Of a stretch of DNA of 64,000 bases, positions 44,062 to 52,672 are shown piece by piece. The first letter of the stretch is position 1. Every line of letters begins with the position of its first letter. Source of the stretch: Saprospiraceae bacterium (lineage in GTDB: Bacteria > Bacteroidota > Bacteroidia > Chitinophagales > Saprospiraceae); assembly GCA_026129545.1 (NCBI GenBank), contig JAHCHX010000002.1, positions 124,001 through 188,000 on the forward strand. Reading direction: 5' to 3'. The notes beneath the pieces are model-generated. The model saw only the letters and a list, made by a program, of their open reading frames with translations. It did not search any database and was not told where the DNA came from. Both the position numbers and the translations under genes were made by a program.

Positions 44062-44069
44062 CAAACTTA
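44062..44069 (-). promoter_or_regulatory. Putative -7 element for Uma2 D
   Basis: Minus-strand TAAGTTTG, an exact TAnnTTTG match, with a TTTTGG 15-16 bp upstream (closer than the usual 19). Gives a leader of about 10 nt. Confidence 0.45.
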
Positions 44070-44151
44070 CGAGATTTTTTCCACCAAAACAGCTGCGAAA
44101 CGGGAAACCTCGAAAATTTTCAAAGTAAATTCAGCCAAGATGGAAAGATGC

Positions 44152-45147
44152 TTACTGCGCCAAAATATGCGCCATGCGAAGCAGTTCCTTGTTCAAGGGC
44201 TTGCTCTTGGCAATGGCCTCCTCAAATGGCGTGTACTGTACGTTGTTGTTTTTTAGACCGACCATTACGCCCGATTTCCCGTTCAACAATGCCTCGACGG
44301 AGGAAAAACCGAGCACACTGGCCAGCACCCGGTCGAAAGCAGAGGGCGAGCCGCCGCGTTGCAGGTGCCCGATCACCGTCACCTTGATGTCGTCGTATTC
44401 GTCGATTTTGTCCTCCACATATTTGGCGATGTCGTACACGGTGCCCATCTGATGCCCCTCCGCCACGATGACAATGCTAAAAAGTTTGGAGCGTTTGGCT
44501 CCGCGCTTGAGCAGTTTTATCAAGTCGTCAATGGAAGATTCCTCTTCGGGTATCAAAACACCGCCTGCGCCTCCAGCGATAGCGGTGTGCAAGGCAATGT
44601 AGCCCGACTGACGCCCCATCACCTCCACGAAAAAGAGGCGGTTGTGCGAGTCAGCGGTATCGCGGATTTTATCCACCGCTTGCACCGCTGTGTTCACGGC
44701 AGTATCGAAACCTATGGTAAAATCGGTGCCGAACAGGTCGTTGTCAATGGTGCCGGGAATGCCCACGATGGGTATGTCGGGGAATTCTTCCATGAATTTG
44801 AGCGCCCCCGTCATCGTGCCATTGCCACCGATGGCGATGAGCGCGTCAATGTCGTTGTAAGTCAGGTTTTCGTGCGCGTGTTTGCGGCCCTCAGGTGTCA
44901 TAAACTCCTGACTGCGAGCAGTTTTCAGGATGGTGCCGCCTCGGTGGATGATATTGCTCACATCGGTGGTTTCCAAGCGCCTGATTTGCTTCTGACCCTC
45001 TATCATGCCTTCATACCCGCGCATGATGCCGTAGATGTGAAGGTCGTTGTGGAAAGCGTTGCGCACAATAGCGCGTATGGCAGCGTTCATGCCCGGTGCA
45101 TCGCCACCGGAAGTGAACACGGCGATTCGTTTAATGTCTTTTGCCAT
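44152..45147 (-). CDS. pfkA: 6-phosphofructokinase, ATP-type
   Basis: A 331-residue glycolytic enzyme that phosphorylates fructose 6-phosphate. N-terminal VFTSGGDAPGMNAAIRAIVR with GGD for ATP; IAIGGNGTMTGALKF; the catalytic GTIDNDLFGTDFTIGFDTAVNT; and VEVMGRQSGYIALHTAIAGGA. EGHQMG and HLQRGGSPSAFDR further on are as in allosteric bacterial PfkA; Gly at the GGDG-type position suggests ATP rather than pyrophosphate use, a family rule I apply with caution. It lies 15 bp after the BadF-type kinase gene on the same strand, so the two are probably one operon. Confidence 0.96.
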   Translation of the reverse strand: MAKDIKRIAVFTSGGDAPGMNAAIRAIVRNAFHNDLHIYGIMRGYEGMIEGQKQIRRLETTDVSNIIHRGGTILKTARSQEFMTPEGRKHAHENLTYNDIDALIAIGGNGTMTGALKFMEEFPDIPIVGIPGTIDNDLFGTDFTIGFDTAVNTAVQAVDKIRDTADSHNRLFFVEVMGRQSGYIALHTAIAGGAGGVLIPEEESSIDDLIKLLKRGAKRSKLFSIVIVAEGHQMGTVYDIAKYVEDKIDEYDDIKVTVIGHLQRGGSPSAFDRVLASVLGFSSVEALLNGKSGVMVGLKNNNVQYTPFEEAIAKSKPLNKELLRMAHILAQ

Positions 45148-45162
45148 GATGGAAGTTTGTGT

Positions 45163-46008
45163 TTACTCAATCGGATGAAGGTGATAATCCGCGAGCGGGT
45201 AGATAGGCTTGCGGATGATGACACCGGGTTTCAGGTTGCGAGCCTCCATGCACTGCATCAAGATTTCTTGAAAATGGTGCGCGATGGAGCCGACAAAATG
45301 AATGGGAACGTGTTGGTAGCCATTGTACTTGCAGGCCTGCCGGTCGAGGAATTCGCCGAGGCTGTCCGCCACCAAATGCTGCACGAAGGGGTGCTTGATG
45401 TGGTCGCCCAGAAAGCGCGTGAACGTGGCAAGGTAAGCGTTGGCCCCTTTTTCATAGACGCGGTCTTTGATGGCATCCATGCCTTCCGGGTAGGCCGTGT
45501 CGAATGCTCTGTTGAGGTCGGTAGGCAGTTCGCGGTAGAACTTGGCCCGCACCAACGCCTTGCCCAAGTGCGTGCCGCTGCCTTCGTCGCCCAAAAGCCA
45601 GCCGAGCGATGGCACATTGTCGAGAATGCGCTCCCCGTCGTAGTAGCAACTGTTGGAGCCAGTGCCAAGTATGCAGGCGATGCCCGCGTGGTGGCCACAA
45701 GTGGCCCTTGCTGCTGCCAGCAAATCATGCTCCACCTCCACGGTTGCTCTCGGAAAAACCGCTTTGATGGCATTAGCCACTATGTCAGCGCGGTGTTCAT
45801 CGTGGATGCCTGTGCCGTAGAAATACACCTCTTTGACTTTTTCGGGTGTCAGTTTGGGCAACAGTTGTTCCTTTAGTATAGCCGTGATTTCCTCGGTGGA
45901 ATGGAAGAAGGGGCTAAAACCAACGGTGTTTTCGAGGGTGTGGTCGCGTCCTCCTTGGACGAGCAGCCAGTCAGACTTTGTGGAACCGCAGTCGGCAATA
46001 ATGACCAT
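45163..46008 (-). CDS. BadF/BadG/BcrA-type kinase (N-acetylglucosamine kinase-like)
   Basis: A 281-residue ASKHA-fold sugar kinase. Phosphate 1 ADCGSTKSDW, the central IACILGTGSNSCYYDG, LGDEGSGTHLGKAL and the adenosine-binding FVGSIAHHFQEIL. The size and order match Bacteroidota N-acetylglucosamine kinase-like proteins; the phosphate acceptor is not certain from sequence. First gene of a likely operon with pfkA, so it probably feeds amino sugars or hexoses to glycolysis or wall recycling. Confidence 0.88.
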   Translation of the reverse strand: MVIIADCGSTKSDWLLVQGGRDHTLENTVGFSPFFHSTEEITAILKEQLLPKLTPEKVKEVYFYGTGIHDEHRADIVANAIKAVFPRATVEVEHDLLAAARATCGHHAGIACILGTGSNSCYYDGERILDNVPSLGWLLGDEGSGTHLGKALVRAKFYRELPTDLNRAFDTAYPEGMDAIKDRVYEKGANAYLATFTRFLGDHIKHPFVQHLVADSLGEFLDRQACKYNGYQHVPIHFVGSIAHHFQEILMQCMEARNLKPGVIIRKPIYPLADYHLHPIE

Positions 46009-46598
46009 GATTATTCGGCTTGAACCGGAAATTCCGGAGGTGACTCGATGTTGTTTGCTGCGTGGGTTTACTATTTGTAAAAACTACACGAATGACGCAA
46101 AAGTAGAGGATTCCCAAAAATTGCAGCGATTTATACCCAGATTAAAGAGGATTTAAAGAGTCCCTTGGTTGATTTGCGTGATTTTCATAGGATTGTAAGC
46201 GCCGTCCGTTCAAAACCACCTTGCCAGAACCTGTTTTAGGGCTTGCCCGACCAAGTGAGGCGGACGGGGCTGATTTGCGTTGACCATATCTTATGCAGCA
46301 AATACTTGGGCAAGGGCACTGCCCCGAAAAATGGGCGGGAGGTGTTCGAGATGTTTTCGTGAAGGGGAGCAGCACCCTCGAATGTGTTTCGAGGCGCTGC
46401 CTCTATCTAAGCAGCTACAAATCAATCTTTTAGTTGTTTGAAATCTTGGTGGAGGCATTAAGAAACTTGGTTTGAGTGTTCTAAGCGCAAAAAATAAAAA
46501 ACTTATTGTTTGTTTTTAAAAAACAAATTGTGTTACATTGCGGCGTTTTTCATTTTGAACAAAAGATTCAGTCCCTCTCACACAAAAATTTTTACGAC
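46009..46598. other. 590-bp non-coding region
   Basis: No gene supported. It contains the dispersed repeat at 46132-46288 and, near 46508, a small palindrome TTTGTTTTT/AAAAAACAAA just ahead of the glucosaminidase gene. A TTACATTGCGG box near 46534 is a weak -7 candidate. Confidence 0.5.
46132..46288. repeat. TTAAAGAGGATTT dispersed repeat, copy 2
   Basis: Blocks TTAAAGAGGATTTAAAGA, GATTTGCGTGATTTTCATAG, CCGTTCAAAACCACCTTG and GATTTGCGTTGACCATA occur in the same order as in the reverse copy at 22585-22715. About 30-50 bp more lie between the last two blocks here. Confidence 0.75.
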
Positions 46599-47429
46599 AT
46601 GGCAAGTTTGAATCACGCCCACACCAATCACAATAGCAGCAGGGTGGCGGCAGCCGAACAAGCCGAAACCCAAAAGGAACAGTTGCTTTGGAAGCTTCTG
46701 CTGGTCGTCGCGCTTACCTATCTGGTATGGACCGACAATGTTTCCATCATCCTGGGCCCCGTTTCGCTCGGAGAGACGAGCCAGCCTACCGAACCGCCCC
46801 AAGGCGAGCGGGTAAAGGCGGCGATGTTTGGCTTCACGCCGCACCCCAAGAAAAGCGAAAAAAAACTGACGGAAGTCGAGGTAGCGCTGCCTCCCAACGC
46901 CTTGAACAACGTCACGTTTGCCATTGACCCTGCCTTTGCCCGGCGCTACAGCCTCCAAACCTCGGAGATGGAAATTCGCCTCACCAAATGCCGCGACTAT
47001 GTGGAGCGGTTTGCGCCCGTTGCGATAGCCGAAATGCGACAATCAGGTATTCCCGCCAGCATCAAACTAGCTCAAGGCTTGCTTGAAAGCAACGCCGGAG
47101 AGAGCAAATTGGCAATGAAAACCAACAACCATTTCGGTATCAAATGTTTTTCAAAACGCTGCAAAGCAGGACACTGCGCCAACTTCACCGACGACACGCA
47201 CAAGGATTTTTTCGTGAAATACGCGAACGCCAAAGGCGGGTACCGCGCACACAGCCAATTTCTGCGAAACAGCAGCCGCTACAAGCATCTGTTCGAGTTG
47301 GAGCCCACCGACTATCGCGCATGGGCACGTGGCTTGGCGCAAGCGGGATACGCGACCGACAAACAATATGGCGAAAAGTTGATTGCCATCATCCAAACCC
47401 TGGACTTGGATAGGTACGACATGCCTTGA
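46599..47429 (+). CDS. Membrane-anchored peptidoglycan glucosaminidase
   Basis: A 276-residue hydrolase with one N-terminal membrane helix (LLWKLLLVVALTYLVWTD) and a C-terminal glucosaminidase domain (PF01832, FlgJ/LytG type). Active-site region: SIKLAQGLLESNAGESKLAMKTNNHFGIKC, with catalytic Glu in LLESNAG. It continues FRKYANAKGGYRAHS-like to HLFELEPTDYRAWARGLAQAGYATDKQYGEKLI. It should cut beta-1,4-glucosaminyl bonds in peptidoglycan. I start it at 46599 (MASLNHAHTNHN), because the helix then lies near the N-terminus. A strong hairpin follows the stop. Confidence 0.9.
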   Translation: MASLNHAHTNHNSSRVAAAEQAETQKEQLLWKLLLVVALTYLVWTDNVSIILGPVSLGETSQPTEPPQGERVKAAMFGFTPHPKKSEKKLTEVEVALPPNALNNVTFAIDPAFARRYSLQTSEMEIRLTKCRDYVERFAPVAIAEMRQSGIPASIKLAQGLLESNAGESKLAMKTNNHFGIKCFSKRCKAGHCANFTDDTHKDFFVKYANAKGGYRAHSQFLRNSSRYKHLFELEPTDYRAWARGLAQAGYATDKQYGEKLIAIIQTLDLDRYDMP

Positions 47430-47440
47430 ACTCGGCGTGG

Positions 47441-47489
47441 GAGGAGGGGCATCGTCCCACTTACGGTGAATGGGACGATGCCCCTCCTC
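47441..47489. terminator. 19-bp perfect-stem terminator
   Basis: GAGGAGGGGCATCGTCCCA (47441-47459) and its exact complement (47471-47489) with an 11-nt loop, directly after the glucosaminidase stop. No long T tail, but the stem strength and position between converging genes support termination in one or both directions. Confidence 0.7.
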
Positions 47490-47552
47490 TAATTCTCCTG
47501 TACAATGTTCGCCTTGAACGTTTTGATAGGATTTATTCCACAGTCTGGCCCC

Positions 47553-47623
47553 CCCAGGGCAAACGCATCAAAAACGCACAAACCTCGGAGAGGTCGGTTG
47601 TATTTTGATGCGTTTGCCTTGGG
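47553..47623. repeat. 21-bp inverted repeat
   Basis: CCCAGGGCAAACGCATCAAA (47553 onward) pairs with the complement at 47603-47623, with one mismatch. The loop holds a small ACCTC/GAGGT pair. It lies 13 bp before the stop of the minus-strand outer-membrane gene, so it is probably the terminator of that gene. Confidence 0.65.
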
Positions 47624-47636
47624 TCCCACCCCTACC

Positions 47637-48938
47637 CTATCGGCTTTGTTTTTTCCGAAACCCGCCATAAAACCGTTCCCGGCCGATATACCGCACATAC
47701 TGGATGAAGTTAAATTCCAGATGGTCGAAGCGCATACGCTCGCCATCCACCATCAGGGCGAGGCCAGGTATGTAACGCAAATTGGTGCGCAACAGGCTGC
47801 TGCCCGTCCGCGTCACGCGAATATCCCAGCCTGCGATAAACCCAAAGGCCGGCTTCTGCTCCGCTATTTGCTGGTCGTTGACGCGCAGGCGAAGATTTTC
47901 CATGGAAAGAGTCACACCAGCGTAAGGCACAAAACCGAGGTAGTTGAACAAAAACTTGTACGTTTCAAGCATGAACGAATGGCGCTGCAACCTGAGGCGG
48001 GTATCGAACGCGCCTATTTCATCGCCCATGAACCGGTACGAGAGGCCGACATTCAGGTCGGGACGCGCCCAGTGGTACCCAAGCGCCACATCGAGCATGA
48101 AACCCCCAGTCAGCGTGCGATACAGCGCAGGATGCTGATTTTTCAAATAGGGAGATTTGCCCAATTGAAGTGCCGCCGAAGGCCCGACGGCCCAATAGAA
48201 GGCGCTCATCTTGTTGTTTTTTTCCAACAAATGATGTTTAAGGTTCTCTTGCTGCACCCCGCGCTCCGTGCGGGCATCGCGGTCGAGGTCCCAGTATCTC
48301 ACCACCCCGAGCGTGAACGACAAAGCATGAAAAGCACCGCTTGTCTCCTGTTCAGGGGTGATGGCATATTGAAAATTCCGCTTCCTTAGGAGGTGTATGC
48401 CACCCGTGAACAGAAAAGAGGGCGTCGCGTATGTCAGCCCCGCCTGCACTGGCCCCACGAAACGTTGGTTGCGCGGAAAGCCCACCCCGTAATCGGTCTC
48501 TGGCAAGGCGTGCCCGTAGGACAAGGGCTTGAAGCTGATGCCGATATACGGACGCAGTGTGCCCGCTCGCAAACGCCACGGGTACACCCGCGCGCCCGTT
48601 TCGATGCCCTCCGCATAATGCACGGACTCGAAAGGAGCGCCAGAGAAGTTTTTGCGCAGCGGCAACGGAAAGGTGACGTAGAAGTCGGCGTGCCCCCAGA
48701 AGTGAATGCCGCCGAGCGTGAGCCGAGGCATCAGCGTAGGCCCAAAGTCGGTGCGCCCTCGATTTGGCAATTCGATGTGTCCGCCCGGCAAAAGCGTCAG
48801 GTCGCCCCCTAAGGTAGTCCACGCAAACCGTGTGCTGCGGTCAAGGTAGTCGGCGGTGTAAGTTGTGTCGGAGAGTTGTTGAGCGTGGAGTGTTCCGCAC
48901 AAGATGAGCTGCAGGGCAAGCAAGCGGATTTGTTTCAT
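47637..48938 (-). CDS. Outer-membrane beta-barrel protein, unknown
   Basis: A 433-residue secreted protein. Signal peptide MKQIRLLALQLILCGTLHAQ, then a long series of amphipathic strands (GTLRPYIGISFKPLSYGHALPE, PSFLFTGGIHLLRKRNFQYAIT, GFMLDVALGYHWARPDLNVGLSYRF) typical of an outer-membrane barrel. I recognise no family motif. I start it at 48938 for the signal peptide. It is the last gene of a minus-strand series with the DUF2306-like gene 31 bp upstream. Confidence 0.75.
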   Translation of the reverse strand: MKQIRLLALQLILCGTLHAQQLSDTTYTADYLDRSTRFAWTTLGGDLTLLPGGHIELPNRGRTDFGPTLMPRLTLGGIHFWGHADFYVTFPLPLRKNFSGAPFESVHYAEGIETGARVYPWRLRAGTLRPYIGISFKPLSYGHALPETDYGVGFPRNQRFVGPVQAGLTYATPSFLFTGGIHLLRKRNFQYAITPEQETSGAFHALSFTLGVVRYWDLDRDARTERGVQQENLKHHLLEKNNKMSAFYWAVGPSAALQLGKSPYLKNQHPALYRTLTGGFMLDVALGYHWARPDLNVGLSYRFMGDEIGAFDTRLRLQRHSFMLETYKFLFNYLGFVPYAGVTLSMENLRLRVNDQQIAEQKPAFGFIAGWDIRVTRTGSSLLRTNLRYIPGLALMVDGERMRFDHLEFNFIQYVRYIGRERFYGGFRKKQSR

Positions 48939-48969
48939 GTTTTTTTTCAAATGATAATGCCGTGTCTGG

Positions 48970-49614
48970 TCATTGACCCGACGCGACACTAGTTTGCTTT
49001 TTTGTTTGTCGGGTGCGGCGCATCCAGTAGGCCATGAACGGCAAGCCCAAAGCGGTGGGTGCCAGCCACGGCAACCACATCGGGTTGAACGTCTGCAAGT
49101 TGACGACCACAAAGGCCGTCACGGTGGCGATGTATGCGCCCACCATCATGCCGATATGTCGGATGAGCCATTGTTGTTTAGGCAGCGCCTTGCCGCGCAG
49201 CACCGCTGAAAAGAGCATCAAATCGCGCGCGGTGAGCAGCGCCATGATGCCGCCAAAAACAAGCAGCACCAAGTGCTTCGTCAGGAGCATAAGCACTGCC
49301 ACCACCACCGCCACTACCCACACCAACCAATCCAAAGGGGATGGCCGCAGCGATTTGTCGCGCACCGCCCGGTAGCCCGAATAGTTCTGGTATAGCGCAA
49401 AAACCGCGATGTAGAATAGGTACCAATTGTGCGATATGCTTGCGAGCGCCAGCGCGGAGAAAGCCACGGCCAGCATACTGTTGAAAAACACTGTCCCTGC
49501 CCTGCGATGTGTTTTCCCGCCTTTCGCACTGCCCAGAGCGATTAGACCGGCCAAAAGAGCTAAGAAGCCAAAAAAGATGTGCGTCCACAAAAGAGCCAAG
49601 CGAAGCGATTCCAT
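48970..49614 (-). CDS. DUF2306-like multi-span membrane protein
   Basis: A 214-residue membrane protein with about seven helices and short loops. The opening HIFFGFLALLAGLIALGSAKGGKTHRRAGTVFF is DUF2306-like (PF10067), with the conserved KGG-H-R-G stretch; then YQNYSGYRAV and, near the end, QWLIRHIGMMVGAYIATVTAFVVVN with a conserved His. No activity is known. Just upstream of its start lies a copy of the palindromic element (49649-49796). Confidence 0.75.
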   Translation of the reverse strand: MESLRLALLWTHIFFGFLALLAGLIALGSAKGGKTHRRAGTVFFNSMLAVAFSALALASISHNWYLFYIAVFALYQNYSGYRAVRDKSLRPSPLDWLVWVVAVVVAVLMLLTKHLVLLVFGGIMALLTARDLMLFSAVLRGKALPKQQWLIRHIGMMVGAYIATVTAFVVVNLQTFNPMWLPWLAPTALGLPFMAYWMRRTRQTKKQTSVASGQ

Positions 49615-49648
49615 AGTGCGTCGTTTTTTTCAGAAATGATTAGAGCTA

Positions 49649-49796
49649 TTGCGGTGGAGGGCTTTGAGTGAAGGAAGTTGTCATTTTTTCGACTGGCAAG
49701 GCAAATTTTGCAGTCGAAATCGGGTATATTCGGCGAAAAATTTAACGAAGCCAGTCGGAAAAAAGGCTTTTCCTTCGCCAAAGGCCTCCACCGCAA
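49649..49796. repeat. Palindromic GCGGTGGAG element, copy 2
   Basis: Ends TTGCGGTGGAGGGCTTTGA (49649-49667) and complement (49778-49796), one mismatch. Body contains GGCAAATTTTGCAGTCGAAA and AAAAATTTAACGAAGCCAGT, nearly identical to copy 3. It lies 35 bp before the DUF2306-like start codon. Short frames through it are not genes. Confidence 0.85.
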
Positions 49797-49850
49797 CAAC
49801 CCTATTGATGGGACAAAGATTTGCCCACCCGATTCGCCGCGCAAGCGGAA

Positions 49851-49923
49851 AGGGACGAACGGCCCATTCAGGGACGAGCGACAAGGGGAAAGGGGCGAAC
49901 GGCGGCCCTTAGGGGCGAACGGC
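49851..49923. repeat. Four AGGGRCGAACGGC units at the LytTR stop
   Basis: 13-nt units at 49851, 49870, 49891 and 49911. The last covers the final codons and stop of the LytTR gene (minus strand GCCGTTCGCCCCT); the others follow it in the 3' UTR. The anchoring to a stop codon recalls the four larger arrays, but here the neighbour gene is not converging. Confidence 0.7.
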
Positions 49924-50775
49924 AAGGCGTTCGCGCAGCATTTGGTTGAGTTGGCGCGACACAGGCACCGGAGCGTCCAATCGAGGAAGATGCAATTTGT
50001 AGCCCTGCGCGTTGCCGCTCACGTCCTCGATGTGTTGCAGATTCACGATGTGCCCCTTGTGGCAACGCATGAATTGTGGATGTGTCGCCAAAGCAGACTC
50101 CACGGCTTTTAGCGAATTGCGTAGGACGACCTTGCGCAATTGGTCATTTTCCACAAAAAACACTTCCACATAATTGTCGGCGGCACGGACGAGCAACAGC
50201 GCATCCGCAGGCAGCACGAGGTCGCCGCCTCGGGTCTCGGCGGGAATGCGCACCGGGGCAACGGCGAGGGGTTCCGGGAGGTGTGCGTGCAAATCGCGGC
50301 TGATGACCGCTGATTCCCGCGCATATCGCTTGTGCAGACGCGCCTCCTTCAGCAGCACAGAGGCTGTCACCGGAAAAATACCTATGGCCACCGTGTATAG
50401 TTCAAAATACATGAGGCTTTGCCAGCTCAAGTCCACTAAGCCCAGCGCATCGCTATACAGGATATTGCCTAAGCCGATTAGCGCCAGATTGACCATCGTC
50501 CAGAGGATTTCTCTGCCCACCGTCCAGTTTTTTTCGGTGTAGTAGTCGTTGGGCAACAGGCGCATGCCCATGCCGACCGCCGTCATCACGCCGAAAGAAA
50601 CCAAACCGTACCCCAATGCGACGTAAAGCAGCCCTTTCGGCAGCGTGTTGAGGCCAAATGGTTGGAAAAACCACAAAAACACGAACACGAAAAAACCTAC
50701 CACCGCTCCCCGCCACAGGATGTGACGCGGCGAGCGGTCGAGGCTATATGGACGGTTCCAAAACGCTCCAAGCAT
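49909..50775 (-). CDS. Membrane-bound LytTR family regulator
   Basis: A 288-residue regulator with four N-terminal membrane segments (AVVGFFVFVFLWFFQPFG, LLYVALGYGLVSFGVMTAVGMG and two more) and a C-terminal LytTR DNA-binding domain from about 185: LVLPADALLLVRAADNYVEVFFVENDQLRKVVLRNSLKAVESAL, FMRCHKGHIVNLQHIEDVSG and LPRLDAPVPVSRQLNQML. There is no receiver domain, so a signal is probably sensed by the membrane part. It starts 48 bp after the GH32 stop on the same strand and may control that locus. Its stop codon lies inside a small 13-nt repeat set. Confidence 0.9.
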   Translation of the reverse strand: MLGAFWNRPYSLDRSPRHILWRGAVVGFFVFVFLWFFQPFGLNTLPKGLLYVALGYGLVSFGVMTAVGMGMRLLPNDYYTEKNWTVGREILWTMVNLALIGLGNILYSDALGLVDLSWQSLMYFELYTVAIGIFPVTASVLLKEARLHKRYARESAVISRDLHAHLPEPLAVAPVRIPAETRGGDLVLPADALLLVRAADNYVEVFFVENDQLRKVVLRNSLKAVESALATHPQFMRCHKGHIVNLQHIEDVSGNAQGYKLHLPRLDAPVPVSRQLNQMLRERLAVRP

Positions 50776-50823
50776 GGGGGCAAAGGAACGGCGTATTTTT
50801 CGGAAGTGATGAAGAGTGGAGGG

Positions 50824-52431
50824 CTATCTCCAGATTCGCTTGAGCGCGTGAGCCTCGCCATTGGCCAGTTTCACTTTCCCGTTTTCAGCGTAGATTTTGA
50901 TGGTGGAAAAGTTTTCCCTGGGAAAGAAAATGTCCGTCAACGCGGTAGCGCCGTTGTCGGCAAACAGCTCAGCCGAGCTCACATCAAAAAACAAGTGCAG
51001 CCGGATGTTCTTGTCCGCCGACACACGCGGTGCCGTGTGAACCGAGTTGGCAAATTTTTCGGAAAAAGCCACCTCCCCGGATTGGGTGCGGTCGCTGGAA
51101 TACAAAGCCGTGCCAGCGTTGTAGCCAATGCGATAACGCCCTCCTTTTGCATTCGACAGTTCCACGCCAAAGTCAACAGCAGTGCCGGGGTCAACCTCGA
51201 ATTCGAGCATCAATTCCATCTGCGAGGGCGAAAACCCGATGGTCTTGGTCAGGTCGAGCGTGCCCGTTATTTCGATAGGCTCCAATCGTCGCCTCGTCGT
51301 TCGGAGTTGTTTCAATGCCTCCACGGGGTGCGAAAAAACCCGATAGCCCGCACTTGTTTTGTTTAAGGTAAGCACTCTGGGCAGCGTCATGGCGCTCCGC
51401 CAGACGGCGGTAGGCACCGCCGTGGCGTAGTCCCAATTGCTCATCCAGCCCATGAACAGGCGGCGACCGTCGTCGTTGGGTATGTCCGACCAAGTGACCC
51501 CTGCGTAGTTGTCGCGCCCATAGTCGAGCCAAATCGCTTTTTCGTCGCGCACCAAAGGCACGAAGGAATCGTCGAGTTTGAAATGTTGGCCGTCAAAATC
51601 GCCGACGAAGTATTGTGTGGCCGACCCTCCGTTCGCCCCCCCCGGATTGATACTGACCAGCAAGACCCAGCGGGTGTCGTTGGTTCCCTCTACCACGATT
51701 GGGAACAAATCAGGACATTCCCAAACCCCACCGTGTACGCCCCATTCCTTGCCAAAATCGCTGAGGTGCCGCCATTTTTTTAAATCCGGCGAACCCCAGA
51801 ATTGAATATGGTCGTACGCGGCCAATGCCATCACCCACTGCGCGGAGCGTTCGTCCCAACGCACCTTTGGGTCGCGGAAGTCGCGGATTTGTTTGGGATT
51901 GGGCAATACGGGGTTTCCCTCATACTTTGTCCAAGTGCGGCCTTTGTCGTGGCTGAAAGCGATGCCCTGACATTGATAATCGCTGCGCCCCGCTTTTTCC
52001 GCCTCCATATCGTGATAGGTAAAAATGGCGACGATAGGGGGCTGGCCCGAAGCCCCATGGCCCAATCCACTGGTGTTTTTCCAGTCCACCACGGCGCTGC
52101 CCGAAAAAATATAGCCCAAAGAATCGGGATACAGTGCAATGGGCAAGTGTTCCCAATGCGTCAAATCCTTGCTCACCGCATGGCCCCAATGCATCGGGCC
52201 CCACACATTCGAGTCGGGATAGAATTGATAAAACAAATGGTATTCACCCTCGTAGAAAAACATCCCATTCGGGTCGTTCATCCATTTTTCTTTTGGGGAA
52301 AAGTGGAATTGAGGACGATGCGGCTCCGAATACTCCAAAGCCTCCTTGTTGGAAGGCGAGGAGGGGGTGTTGCACCCACAAATCGCGCAGCCGATGTAGA
52401 TGAGCGGTAAGGTCAAAATGGCATTTTTCAT
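50824..52431 (-). CDS. GH32 fructan hydrolase (levanase/inulinase/invertase type), lipoprotein
   Basis: A 535-residue family 32 glycoside hydrolase. Lipobox in CAICGCN, so surface or periplasmic. The nucleophile WMNDPNG (here KWMNDPNGMFFY), the transition-state Asp in FRDPKVRW and the acid/base Glu in WECPDLFPI are all present. A five-bladed propeller is followed by a beta-sandwich (SAELFADNGATALTDIFF). It releases fructose from fructans or sucrose; endo or exo cannot be told. The sugar porter is upstream on the same strand with 241 bp between, in which a copy of the palindromic element sits 14 bp from the GH32 start. Confidence 0.95.
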   Translation of the reverse strand: MKNAILTLPLIYIGCAICGCNTPSSPSNKEALEYSEPHRPQFHFSPKEKWMNDPNGMFFYEGEYHLFYQFYPDSNVWGPMHWGHAVSKDLTHWEHLPIALYPDSLGYIFSGSAVVDWKNTSGLGHGASGQPPIVAIFTYHDMEAEKAGRSDYQCQGIAFSHDKGRTWTKYEGNPVLPNPKQIRDFRDPKVRWDERSAQWVMALAAYDHIQFWGSPDLKKWRHLSDFGKEWGVHGGVWECPDLFPIVVEGTNDTRWVLLVSINPGGANGGSATQYFVGDFDGQHFKLDDSFVPLVRDEKAIWLDYGRDNYAGVTWSDIPNDDGRRLFMGWMSNWDYATAVPTAVWRSAMTLPRVLTLNKTSAGYRVFSHPVEALKQLRTTRRRLEPIEITGTLDLTKTIGFSPSQMELMLEFEVDPGTAVDFGVELSNAKGGRYRIGYNAGTALYSSDRTQSGEVAFSEKFANSVHTAPRVSADKNIRLHLFFDVSSAELFADNGATALTDIFFPRENFSTIKIYAENGKVKLANGEAHALKRIWR

Positions 52432-52445
52432 GTTTTACACCTTGA

Positions 52446-52604
52446 ACTTGTTGCGGTGGAGGGCTTTGAGTGACGGGGGTTGTCATTTCCTTTGGTTGGC
52501 AAGGCAAATTTTGCAGTCGAAATCGGACATACTCGGCGAAAAATTTAACGAAGCCAGTCGGAAAAAGGGCTTTCCCTTCGCCAAAGCCCTCCACCGCAAC
52601 AAGT
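52446..52604. repeat. Palindromic GCGGTGGAG element, copy 3
   Basis: Perfect 23-bp terminal inverted repeats (ACTTGTTGCGGTGGAGGGCT... at 52446-52468, complement at 52582-52604). Body as copy 2. The element begins 14 bp upstream of the GH32 start codon, so it must form part of its leader or promoter. Confidence 0.9.
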
Positions 52605-52672
52605 CTCTTGATTCGCCAAGATTTGTCAGTTCACCAAGATTTCGCTCCTTTGATATTGAGCGGATTGTGCTT

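Noticed and set aside
44359..45876. 505-codon plus-strand frame
   Set aside because: Runs antisense across both pfkA and the BadF-type kinase, which are certain; no motif in the antisense product.
49649..49912. Small proteins reading RWRALSEG... through the palindromic elements
   Set aside because: The similar frames in copies 2 and 3 reflect nucleotide identity of the repeat; they end at different points and cross the terminal repeats.
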